Assembly (NCBI GenBank): GCA_018266435.1
Contig: JAFEAL010000006.1
Location: forward strand, 141,875 to 176,686
Direction: 5' to 3'
From: Bacteroidota bacterium
Lineage (GTDB): Bacteria > Bacteroidota > Bacteroidia > Cytophagales > Cyclobacteriaceae
Length of the DNA: 34,812 nucleotides
Part shown: positions 1 to 8,173 of the stretch, piece by piece
How positions within the stretch are numbered: position 1 is the stretch's first letter
Layout of the letters: the number at the start of each line of letters is the position of its first letter
Notes under the pieces: model-generated
Database searches by the model: none
Told to the model about the DNA's origin: nothing
The model's input: only the letters and a program-made list of their open reading frames with translations
Made by a program: the position numbers and the translations under genes

Positions 1-4
1 CTTA

Positions 5-34
5 TTGCCTTATACTTTTCTGTTTTTACCTTTG
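5..34 (+). promoter_or_regulatory. Predicted Bacteroidota housekeeping promoter
   Basis: TTG at 5-7 is followed by exactly 19 bases and then TACCTTTG at 27-34. This fits the Bacteroidota primary-sigma consensus TTG-N19..21-TAnnTTTG at every fixed position. RNA would start near 40. The first clear gene downstream begins at 231, so the transcript would carry a leader of about 190 bases. That leader holds only a 32-codon ATG frame (128-226), which I do not trust as a gene. The promoter match is seen in the sequence; its use is inferred. Confidence 0.55.
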
Positions 35-230
35 AAACTGATATTAAAAAATAGTCGCTCGTAAACTGTGAAGGGATGTTCTTACGAAGACCACAGGTAG
101 TCTGAGGAATGAATTAATAAAATTTACATGCGGGTTGCAAAGGTTTGCCAGGTTAGTGATACAAGGGCGTGCTGCAAGTCAAGAGCCGCGGCAATACCCA
201 AATTTTTTTTGACCAACTACATCTGAGGCT

Positions 231-479
231 ATGACACAAACAGATTGGATAGGATTTATAGGTGTAACGATACTACTGGTGGCTTTTTTCCTCAACCTTA
301 AAAATTTTATTGATAGGGGCAGCCTGGTTTACTTAGTATTAAACACGGTCGGAGCCGCACTTGCTTGCGTTGCCTCGGTACTTTTAGAATATTGGCCATT
401 CATTATTCTAGAGGGCTGCTGGACAATCATTTCAGTTATAGGATTATTGAACTATTTTTTACATCACAGAAGATACTGA
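231..479 (+). CDS. CBU_0592-like small integral membrane protein
   Basis: An 82-residue protein that is almost wholly hydrophobic, with three likely membrane segments at about residues 6-22, 32-50 and 53-75 and a basic tail (HHRRY). The pattern WIGFIGV...AFFLN near the N-terminus, LNTVGAAL in the middle and WPFIILEGCW before the last helix matches the small CBU_0592-type membrane family, whose function is not known. ATG at 231 is the only sensible start, with a weak GAGG just upstream. The gene stands alone; the next gene is on the other strand. A perfect promoter lies about 190 bases upstream. Family assignment is from recall of the conserved pattern. Confidence 0.75.
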   Translation: MTQTDWIGFIGVTILLVAFFLNLKNFIDRGSLVYLVLNTVGAALACVASVLLEYWPFIILEGCWTIISVIGLLNYFLHHRRY

Positions 480-773
480 GAGCCAGTTATCCTTTAGTTC
501 AGATAACCATTATGAGGGTAAAAGAATTTATAAACCAGTATGACCGGGATAGTCATGGGAAAACGATTGACCACCCATCCCTTAAAAATAATTTTAAGAA
601 GTGTAAATGCCGGTGGTTCGGATTAGTTATTTTCTGAGGAGTAATTATGTAAACCTTATGCGGCTACAAGTGATTACACCTTATTCAGGTTATCAAAAAA
701 AGTAATCAGGCAGCGGATGAAGTTCAACTGGCTGATGGAATAAAAGATTTTTTTATCGGCTACAATTGCAAGG
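480..773. other. Intergenic stretch without a convincing gene
   Basis: This is a 294-base gap between the membrane protein gene and the 3' end of the acyl-CoA ligase gene on the other strand. It holds a 41-codon ATG frame on the plus strand (512-637, starting MRVKEF and ending in a CKCRW-containing tail), which has no recognisable family or ribosome site. It also contains a GTTATC/GATAAC inverted repeat (486-491 and 502-507) without a U-run. I see no RNA gene here. Confidence 0.4.
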
Positions 774-2390
774 TTAAGAACCCATGTGCTTGTACAGTTC
801 ACGCAAGGCCGATTTTTTAAATTTCCCCACAGATGTTTTGGGTATCTCGGTTACAAATTCAATTTTGTCGGGGAGTTGTATTTTGGTGTATTGAGGCTCT
901 AAAAACCGGATGATCTCATCGTGGGTTGCCGATTTACCGGGCTTTAAAACCACACATGCCATGGGCCGCTCTTGCCACTTGGCATCGGGGATGGCGAACA
1001 CAGCGGCTTCGGCCACGGCCGGATGCCCCATGATTGCGCCTTCCAATGAGACCGAACTGATCCATTCACCGCCTGACTTAATTACATCTTTACTGCGGTC
1101 TTTGATTTCAATGTATCCATTGGCTTCAATGGTTACGATGTCACCTGTTTTAAACCACCCGTCTTCGGTGAACCGGTCATCCATATCCGTAGAATTATAA
1201 TAAGAGCGAGCTACCCACGGGCCACGTACTTCCAACTCGCCCATGGTTTCTCCGTCCCAGCGAATGAGGCCGTTTTCATTTCGACCCCTCACTTCCACAA
1301 AGCAGGCGGGCAGCCCTTGTTTGGCGCGGTAATTATATTGGGTTTCCTTTGGTTGGTTTTGCAACTCTTTAGCCAAAAAACTGATGCTGCCCACCGGAGA
1401 AGTTTCAGTCATGCCCCAGGCATGCAGCACGTTTAACCCGTGTCTTTCTTCAAAGCCCACGATCATGGAGCGGGGTGCGGCTGCACCACCCACGACCATC
1501 ATGCGCAAACTTGATAACTTATATTTTCCGGGGTGAGTATCTAATTCGTTTAGGATGCCTAGCCAGATGGTGGGTACGCCAGCGGTAATGGTTACGTTTT
1601 CTTTTTCCAGCAGATCGAGCAGGCTCACCGCATCAAGGTATGGCCCGGGTAATACCTGGGCCGTGCCAAGGAGTGTGCAGGTAAAAGGCAAGCCCCAGGC
1701 GTTGACATGAAACATGGGCACCACCGGAAGCATAGTGTCTGATTCTTTTAACCCCAGCCCATCGGCAAATGAACTTGCCATGGAGTGGAGCACCACCGAG
1801 CGGTGTGAGTAGAGTACGCCTTTTGGATTGCCTGTAGTACCAGAGGTGTAACACATAGCTGCTGCCGTGTGTTCATCGCCATTGAAGGGAACAAACATTT
1901 TTTCATCAGCAGATGAAATCAGTTTTTCGTAGTCCAGGGCACCTTCGGGTATCGGTTGCCCGGTTTGAGGAATTACGATGAGGTGATCAATTTTTATTTT
2001 CGATTTGAATTTATCGTACAACGGAAGCAACACCTGATCTACAATAATCACCTTATCTTCTGCGTGAGTAATAATGTAAGACAGGTCATCGGGCGATAAC
2101 CGCAAGTTCAAGGTATGGAGAACCGCACCAATGGAGGGCACGGCAAAATAGGTTTCAAGATGCTGGTAATGATTCCAACTGAGTGTGGCCACACGGTCGC
2201 CTTTCAAGATGCCAAGCTTCTGCAAGGCTGCGCTTAACTTGCGGCTTCGCAGAGCCATAGCCGAGTAGGTGTACCGATGGATGGATTTATCGGGTAGGCG
2301 TGTGATGATTGGCTTGTGTCCATAAATGGTATCAGCCCTGTGCAAAATGGCAGGAATGGTGAGCGGGTAATCCATCATTAATCCTTGCAT
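774..2390 (-). CDS. Acyl-CoA ligase (AMP-binding, FadD/AlkK-type)
   Basis: A 538-residue member of the ANL adenylating family, predicted to activate fatty acids as acyl-AMP and then acyl-CoA. Motifs run in the standard order: the phosphate-binding loop YTSGTTGNPKGV at 181-192, WGMTETSP at 325-332, GWFKTGD at 411-417, the hinge DRSKDVIKSGGEWIS at 431-445, and the C-terminal PKTSVGKFKK with catalytic lysine at about 523. The length is normal for medium/long-chain acyl-CoA ligases. The start MQGLMMDYPLTI is kept because GLMMD-PLTI at the very N-terminus is characteristic of this subgroup. It is a single-gene unit on the minus strand. Chain-length preference cannot be read from the sequence. Confidence 0.92.
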   Translation of the reverse strand: MQGLMMDYPLTIPAILHRADTIYGHKPIITRLPDKSIHRYTYSAMALRSRKLSAALQKLGILKGDRVATLSWNHYQHLETYFAVPSIGAVLHTLNLRLSPDDLSYIITHAEDKVIIVDQVLLPLYDKFKSKIKIDHLIVIPQTGQPIPEGALDYEKLISSADEKMFVPFNGDEHTAAAMCYTSGTTGNPKGVLYSHRSVVLHSMASSFADGLGLKESDTMLPVVPMFHVNAWGLPFTCTLLGTAQVLPGPYLDAVSLLDLLEKENVTITAGVPTIWLGILNELDTHPGKYKLSSLRMMVVGGAAAPRSMIVGFEERHGLNVLHAWGMTETSPVGSISFLAKELQNQPKETQYNYRAKQGLPACFVEVRGRNENGLIRWDGETMGELEVRGPWVARSYYNSTDMDDRFTEDGWFKTGDIVTIEANGYIEIKDRSKDVIKSGGEWISSVSLEGAIMGHPAVAEAAVFAIPDAKWQERPMACVVLKPGKSATHDEIIRFLEPQYTKIQLPDKIEFVTEIPKTSVGKFKKSALRELYKHMGS

Positions 2391-2461
2391 AAAATAAAAT
2401 TTAGTAGATCATGCTAGTTTAAAGGGCATAAAAGTAGTCTTACTCAAAGCAGCCAGTTATG

Positions 2462-4684
2462 TTACTTTTGTTTTTTCAACTGATCAAATTTTGAATCGGT
2501 TGTTTTTTTGGGAAACGAGTTATTACTCGTATTCACATCAGCCAGTTCAGCGTTGGGGTCAACCACTATATTGGTTACTTGTTTATCTTTTACAAACACT
2601 TTGGTTACTTCGTTTTCGTTCAATCGCCAGATTTCGGCCGGCAATTTTTCAATTTCCTTGCTGCCGTCCTGGTAGGTCCACTCAATTACGATTGGCGTAA
2701 CCAGCCCCCCAATGTTTTTAAATTTCAGTTGGTAAATATTTTTGCCGTCCAGTTTTTGACGCACGGCATCGTTATCCAGTCGGCTCAGGTATTGGCCATA
2801 AAATGCATCGGGTGTATTTTTAACCGTAAGAGGTTTAGGCCCTTGACTGAAGTCATTGGAGGCATCGGAGGTTGTGGCCAAATCGCCCTGTTGGGTTTTG
2901 GGTGTTTTTTTTTCGGGATCGACCGTTTGGGTATTCATTTTATACCATTTTACTTCACTCAACTCTACATCTACATTGTCGGTTCCGTAAAACCAACCTC
3001 TCCAAAACCAGTCGAGATCTACGGCCGATAAATCTTCCATGGTGCGGAAGAAATCTGCCGGACGCGGGTGTTTGTATTTCCACCGGTTAGCGTACTCTTT
3101 AAAGGCGCGGTCAAATAATTCCGGTCCCATTACGGTTTCGCGCAAAATGGATAAGGCTACGGTTGGCTTTTGGTAAAAATTATTTCCCATGGCCATGAGT
3201 TGTTCATTATCTGAGGTAGTCATGATGGGCCTCATTATGTTTTTATCGCCTTTCATGTATGGCACAATGTCTTTGGGTACGGTGTGATGAAACTTAGGGT
3301 AACGCTCGGCCTCGGTGCGTGTTTGCAAAAAGGTATTGAGGCCTTCGTCCATCCACATCCACTGGCGCTCGTCATTGCTCACGATCATCGGAAAATAGTT
3401 GTGGCCCACTTCGTGCACGATGGTTCCCACCATTCCCTGCAAGGCATTGTCGCTCATCTTTCCGTTTCTTGGTCTGCCTCCGTTGAAACTGATCATTGGA
3501 AACTCCATACCGATGTTGGAGGTGTTTACTGAGATGGCTACCGGGTACGGATAATCGAATGTATATTTTGAGTAAACTTCAATGGCATTTTTTACAGCTT
3601 TGGTTGACTCTTCACTCCACACAGGTAATCCTTCTTTTGGGTAAAAAGACATGCACAGCACGGTGTTGGTTGGAAGCTTAACGGCTTGGGCATCCCAAAT
3701 AAATTTGCGAGAACTGGCAAACGCAAAGTCACGCACATTGTCTGCCTGAAACCGCCAAGTCTTTTTAGCTGCTGATTTTGTTTTTTCTTTTGCACGGGCT
3801 TCTTCTTCGCTGACAATCAGAGTTGGTTTTTCAAAAGAGTTTTTTGCTTTTTCAAACCGCTCAAGTTGCTGTGCCGATAAAACTTCTTTGGGGTTTTGAA
3901 GCCAACCGGTTGAACCGATGATGTGATCAGCCGGAACGGTAATGTTTACTTTGTAATTACCAAACTCAAGCGCAAACTCGCCCAACCGCTGAAATTGTTT
4001 GTTTTGCCAGCCTTCAATATCATCGTACTGGCACATGCGTGGAAACCAATGCGCAATAAGGAACACATTATTATTGTCTTCGGGAAAATGCTCATACCCT
4101 TCGCGCGAAAGCAAGAACATGCTGCGGTCAGTAATCGGGTAGCTCCACGATATACTGAATGAAAAACCTTCGCCTGATTTAATGGGCACGCTCAGGTCAA
4201 TGCGCATCATGGTGTTGTTGATGGTAACGGGCAAATTTTTTCCCAGTTTATCAGTAACCGAGCTTATGGTGTAGCCGGCATCAAACTCAAGCGGCCGTGT
4301 TAAGTACTGCATGTTAAGTGTAGTCAGCGTATCTCTCATGTTGCCAAATGCGTTGCCAAAATCTTCGTTTCCTTTTTTATTTACGTTCTGGTCCAATTGC
4401 AACCACAGAAAGCTCATCGGTTCAGGCGAATTGTTATAGTACGTAATCGTTTCCTTTGCGATTAATTGGTTAGTAGGCTCGTCTATTTCAGCATCGATGC
4501 TGTAATCTGCGCGTTGTTGCCAGTATTTTGCACCGGGTGCTCCTCCGCCTGTTCTAAATTCATTGGGTGTGGGCAATAAATAATCGAGCTGCTCAAATTT
4601 GCCTTTCCATTTTTTATCTTCTTGCGAAAAAGCAATCATGGAAAGACAGCCCACAGTAAGGAAAAACAGAAAGAATTGTTTCAT
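2462..4684 (-). CDS. Secreted M1 family zinc metallopeptidase
   Basis: A gluzincin aminopeptidase of family M1. The zinc site HEVGH is at residues 424-428 and the third ligand, Glu447 in DEGLN, lies 19 residues after the last His, giving the exact HExxH-18-E spacing. The exopeptidase motif upstream reads GMEFP rather than the classical GAMEN, as in Bacteroidota relatives with MEYP. I chose ATG at 4684 (740 residues) instead of the longer frame from 4777. It begins with a clean signal peptide (MKQFFLFFLTVGCLSMIAFSQ), and a good promoter for this gene lies inside the extra upstream stretch. The protein is expected in the periplasm or outside the cell. It is divergent from topA. Confidence 0.9.
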   Translation of the reverse strand: MKQFFLFFLTVGCLSMIAFSQEDKKWKGKFEQLDYLLPTPNEFRTGGGAPGAKYWQQRADYSIDAEIDEPTNQLIAKETITYYNNSPEPMSFLWLQLDQNVNKKGNEDFGNAFGNMRDTLTTLNMQYLTRPLEFDAGYTISSVTDKLGKNLPVTINNTMMRIDLSVPIKSGEGFSFSISWSYPITDRSMFLLSREGYEHFPEDNNNVFLIAHWFPRMCQYDDIEGWQNKQFQRLGEFALEFGNYKVNITVPADHIIGSTGWLQNPKEVLSAQQLERFEKAKNSFEKPTLIVSEEEARAKEKTKSAAKKTWRFQADNVRDFAFASSRKFIWDAQAVKLPTNTVLCMSFYPKEGLPVWSEESTKAVKNAIEVYSKYTFDYPYPVAISVNTSNIGMEFPMISFNGGRPRNGKMSDNALQGMVGTIVHEVGHNYFPMIVSNDERQWMWMDEGLNTFLQTRTEAERYPKFHHTVPKDIVPYMKGDKNIMRPIMTTSDNEQLMAMGNNFYQKPTVALSILRETVMGPELFDRAFKEYANRWKYKHPRPADFFRTMEDLSAVDLDWFWRGWFYGTDNVDVELSEVKWYKMNTQTVDPEKKTPKTQQGDLATTSDASNDFSQGPKPLTVKNTPDAFYGQYLSRLDNDAVRQKLDGKNIYQLKFKNIGGLVTPIVIEWTYQDGSKEIEKLPAEIWRLNENEVTKVFVKDKQVTNIVVDPNAELADVNTSNNSFPKKTTDSKFDQLKKQK

Positions 4685-4731
4685 ATAATGCGAAGGGATA
4701 AATAAATTTTTATTGAATAGAGAACGTACAA

Positions 4732-4762
4732 CAAACATAACTGAAAACGATTGATAACTCAA
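4732..4762 (-). promoter_or_regulatory. Predicted promoter of the M1 peptidase gene
   Basis: On the minus strand TTG (4762-4760) is followed after 20 bases by TATGTTTG (4739-4732), matching TTG-N19..21-TAnnTTTG at all fixed positions. RNA would start about 40 bases before the ATG at 4684. This supports the shorter, signal-peptide start of the gene. Confidence 0.6.
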
Positions 4763-4897
4763 TGAAAAAGATATCATTAGAAAGCACGGATACCGGCTTA
4801 CAAAAGCGAGCGATTGAAGGAGATTTACGTTAGGTAAAACTTGGATTTTAAAAAATTACTGATATTTGAGCCGATTGAACAAAAAATAAATCAGCTC

Positions 4898-7234
4898 ATG
4901 TCGAAGAATTTAGTGATCGTTGAGTCTCCTGCAAAAGCAAAAACCATAGAAGGCTATCTTGGAAAAGATTACAAAGTGGCTTCCAGTATGGGGCACATCC
5001 GTGATCTGCCCAAAGGCAAGGGTGCCATCGATATTGAAAATGGTTTTGCACCGACCTATGAAGTTTCGCCCGATAAAAAAGAGGTGATAAAAAAACTGAA
5101 GGAACTGGCCAAGGAGGCCGAGTTGGTTTACCTCGCTTCCGATGAAGACCGTGAAGGAGAAGCTATTTCCTGGCACTTGAAAGAAGTGCTTGACCTGAAT
5201 GATAAAAAAACCCGTAGAATAGTTTTTACAGAAATCACCAAGAATGCCATCCTCAATGCCATTAAAAATCCAAGGGGTATAGATATTGACTTGGTAAACG
5301 CACAACAAGCAAGAAGGGTGCTGGACCGACTGGTGGGGTTTGAACTTTCTCCCATCCTCTGGAAAAAAATAAAAACCGGTTTGTCGGCCGGGCGCGTACA
5401 AAGTGTGGCCGTGCGTCTGATTGTGGAACGCGAACGCGAGATCGATCAGTTTGAGGCTAAGTCTTCGTTTAAAGTCTCGGCCGTTTTTGATTTGGGAAAA
5501 GGAAAACAACTTGTTGCCGAGTTGTCTGAAAAATTTGAAAGCGAAGAAGAAGCACTGAAATTTTTAGAGTCGTGTAAGGGAGCAAAATTTTCAATTAGCG
5601 ATTTGCAAAAAAAACCAGCTAAGAAATCGCCCGCACCACCGTTTACTACTTCTACGTTGCAGCAAGAAGCCGGAAGGAAATTGAGTTTTTCCGTTTCACA
5701 AACCATGCTGGTAGCACAGAAATTATATGAAGCAGGAAAGATTTCATACATGAGAACAGACTCCGTCAACCTATCTGACGAAGCGGTGACGGGAGCATCG
5801 CGGCAGATCACTTCGGCTTACGGAAAAGAGTTTGTTCACACACGAAAATTTAAAACCAAATCAGCCAGTGCACAAGAAGCCCACGAGGCTATTCGCCCCA
5901 CCGATTTTTCAGTGATGGATCCGGGTATGGACCGAAACGCGCAACGGCTATATGAGTTAATCTGGAAGCGAGCCATTGCCTCACAAATGGCAGATGCTGA
6001 ATTAGAAAGAACCACCGCTGTCATTGCAATCTCCACAAACAACAAGCAGTTGACAGCTCAGGGTGAGGTGGTGAAGTTTGATGGTTTTTTGAAAGTTTAC
6101 TTTGAATCGCGCGATGAGGATGAAGGTGATGACGAAGGCTCTAAAGTATTGCCTCCGCTTACCATGGGCCAGGAATTGAGCCTGAACGAACTCTCGGCCA
6201 CGCAAACATTCTCGCGCCACGCGGCACGCTACACCGAGGCGAGCCTGGTAAAAAAACTGGAAGAACTTGGCATAGGCCGGCCATCCACGTACGCCCCCAC
6301 TATTTCTACCGTACAAAAACGCGGGTATGTGGTAAAAGAAAGCCGGGAAGGGGTAGAGAGAAACTATAAAGTGCATGTATTAAAAAATAACCAGGTTACA
6401 CATAAAACAGAAACTGAAATTACCGGTGCCGAAAAAAACAAATTGTTTCCCACCAACACGGCCATGATTGTCAATGATTTTTTAGTTGAGCACTTCTCTG
6501 AGGTTACCAACTATTCATTTACAGCCGAAATTGAAAAAGAGTTTGATGAGATTGCCAACGGCAAACTGAAATGGCAAAAAATGCTCGATAGCTTTTATAA
6601 ACCATTTCATAAAACCGTAGCTAAAACAGAAAACGTTGAGCGTAGTTCTATACAAAATAAGAGCCGAGAGTTAGGAGTAGATCCCAAAACAGGAAAAAAT
6701 GTGTACGTAAAACTCGGAAAGTTTGGAGCTTATGTACAGCTGGGTGAAAACCCTGATGACAACGGAGGTGAGAAGCCCAAGTTTGCCGCACTCCGCACCG
6801 GCCAGTTCATTGAAAATATTACGTTGGAAGATGCCCTTGAACTGATGAAGTTACCCCGCGATTTAGGAACATTTGAAGACTTACCGGTGGTAGCCAACAT
6901 CGGCCGCTTCGGCCCGTATGTATTGCACAATAAAAAATTTGTATCCATACCCAAGGGCGAAGATCCATATGACATTACCCCGCAGCGTGCGGTGGAATTG
7001 ATCCAGGCTAAGCGTGAAGCCGATGCCAATAAAACAATAAAAGTTTTTGCCGAAAACCCCGAGATACAAGTGCTCAATGGCCGCTTTGGGCCTTACATCA
7101 AAGCCGGAAAGAAAAACGTAAAAATTCCGAAAGGGAAAAAACCTGAAGAGCTAACGCTGGAAGAATGTGTTACCCTTGCGGCCAATGCGCCCGAAAAGAA
7201 AGGCCGGTTTGTGAGACGGAAAAAGGAGGGGTGA
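4898..7234 (+). CDS. topA: DNA topoisomerase I (type IA)
   Basis: Relaxes negative supercoils by a single-strand break with a 5' phosphotyrosine. The Toprim domain opens with LVIVESPAKAKTIEGYL and continues with the acidic cluster SDEDREGE. The catalytic tyrosine is Tyr284 in GKISYMRTDS. The start MSKNLVIVESPAKA at 4898 fits the family; an upstream TTG frame from 4841 adds 19 unlikely residues. At 778 residues the protein lacks the Cys4 zinc fingers of E. coli TopA. Instead it ends in TopA C-terminal repeats with K/R-FGxYV/I cores (LGKFGAYVQLG, IGRFGPYVLHN, NGRFGPYIKAG) and a basic tail. It ends six bases from the convergent DUF4340 gene. Confidence 0.97.
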   Translation: MSKNLVIVESPAKAKTIEGYLGKDYKVASSMGHIRDLPKGKGAIDIENGFAPTYEVSPDKKEVIKKLKELAKEAELVYLASDEDREGEAISWHLKEVLDLNDKKTRRIVFTEITKNAILNAIKNPRGIDIDLVNAQQARRVLDRLVGFELSPILWKKIKTGLSAGRVQSVAVRLIVEREREIDQFEAKSSFKVSAVFDLGKGKQLVAELSEKFESEEEALKFLESCKGAKFSISDLQKKPAKKSPAPPFTTSTLQQEAGRKLSFSVSQTMLVAQKLYEAGKISYMRTDSVNLSDEAVTGASRQITSAYGKEFVHTRKFKTKSASAQEAHEAIRPTDFSVMDPGMDRNAQRLYELIWKRAIASQMADAELERTTAVIAISTNNKQLTAQGEVVKFDGFLKVYFESRDEDEGDDEGSKVLPPLTMGQELSLNELSATQTFSRHAARYTEASLVKKLEELGIGRPSTYAPTISTVQKRGYVVKESREGVERNYKVHVLKNNQVTHKTETEITGAEKNKLFPTNTAMIVNDFLVEHFSEVTNYSFTAEIEKEFDEIANGKLKWQKMLDSFYKPFHKTVAKTENVERSSIQNKSRELGVDPKTGKNVYVKLGKFGAYVQLGENPDDNGGEKPKFAALRTGQFIENITLEDALELMKLPRDLGTFEDLPVVANIGRFGPYVLHNKKFVSIPKGEDPYDITPQRAVELIQAKREADANKTIKVFAENPEIQVLNGRFGPYIKAGKKNVKIPKGKKPEELTLEECVTLAANAPEKKGRFVRRKKEG

Positions 7235-7240
7235 AAGAGG

Positions 7241-8170
7241 TTACTTTAGTTTGAAGTAATCTTTTGTTCTGAAAATCTCGCGAAGCAGCAAGGGATTTAT
7301 CTCTACAACATCTTCATTTCTTTTAGCTACCAGTTTGGCAGACCCCTTGCTGAGTGGAAAAATGGATAGCTCGTATTTTTGATTGCCAATATCAGTGATG
7401 CTAATGTGCTCAGCAATATTTTGCATGAGCAGGCTGTCGTATTTTTTTATTTGCTCTGCGGTAAGAATTTTTTCAGCCCGTAGCTCAAAGAGCGCATCCA
7501 TGAAAACATCCAGTTTGGTGGTGTCGGTCTTAATGCCTTCAATACCAAAAATTCCGTTGCTGAAAGACGCTTTGAAATTTTGTTTTTGATCGGCAGAAAA
7601 ATTTACCTCCAGGCTTTTAATATTTTGCCAGTTGAAGTTGAACAAGCGCTTATTGCGCCAGTCGTTTTGTTTCAAGGCAAAAACAGAAGCGATAAAAACA
7701 CGATAGCCGGGGATGACCACCAGGTAAGGTGCCTCCCCGCTCAACCCAAAATACGTTTCACTTTTTTGTACATCACCCCATGACCAAAATTTTTTGATCA
7801 GCTTATCTCCTTCAAAACACGAAACGTTAGTTCCGTCTTTTAAGAACTTCTCTTGCAGAGAATCCTGCTGGTGTGCCGCTGCTTTTCGTTTAGCTTCGGT
7901 TTGTTTCAGGGTGGCAAACAACACCTTGATCAGTTGAGGGTCGGCATCAAACCCATTGACCAGCCATTTTGTTCCGTTGAATTTTAATTCAGTTTTTTCA
8001 TGGGATGATTGCAACACCACCCGATCTATTTTTTCGAGATCCGGAATTTGAAAAATGGTTTTATCAACCGATGATTGAGTATTGAATGGATTAAAAATAT
8101 AAACCAAGGCAATAGCTAGAATCATGACAGATAGCGAGACAAGCAGCTGAATGTTTTTTTTGCGTTGCAC
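7241..8170 (-). CDS. DUF4340 domain protein, partner of Gld-type ABC system
   Basis: A 309-residue protein with a single N-terminal membrane anchor (about residues 8-26) followed by a periplasmic domain with the repeated beta-rich look of DUF4340 (IDRVVLQSSHEKTELKFNGTKWLVNG and similar units). It starts three bases after the stop of the gldFG fusion, so it is the last gene of the gldA-gldFG-DUF4340 operon. DUF4340 proteins commonly sit beside GldG-like ABC subunits; the shared role and substrate are not known. It ends six bases from topA on the opposite strand, with no room for a separate terminator. Confidence 0.8.
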   Translation of the reverse strand: MQRKKNIQLLVSLSVMILAIALVYIFNPFNTQSSVDKTIFQIPDLEKIDRVVLQSSHEKTELKFNGTKWLVNGFDADPQLIKVLFATLKQTEAKRKAAAHQQDSLQEKFLKDGTNVSCFEGDKLIKKFWSWGDVQKSETYFGLSGEAPYLVVIPGYRVFIASVFALKQNDWRNKRLFNFNWQNIKSLEVNFSADQKQNFKASFSNGIFGIEGIKTDTTKLDVFMDALFELRAEKILTAEQIKKYDSLLMQNIAEHISITDIGNQKYELSIFPLSKGSAKLVAKRNEDVVEINPLLLREIFRTKDYFKLK

Positions 8171-8173
8171 AGA

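Noticed and set aside
365-637. 90-codon plus-strand frame overlapping the CBU_0592-like gene
   Set aside because: It overlaps a better-supported gene in another frame and has no recognisable features; only its last 41 codons lie in free sequence.
2579-3031. 150-codon plus-strand frame opposite the M1 peptidase gene
   Set aside because: Antisense shadow of a clear CDS, no motif.
4910-5509. 199-codon minus-strand frame opposite topA
   Set aside because: Shadow of the highly conserved Toprim coding region; sequence looks like back-translation of topA with many Phe/His residues.
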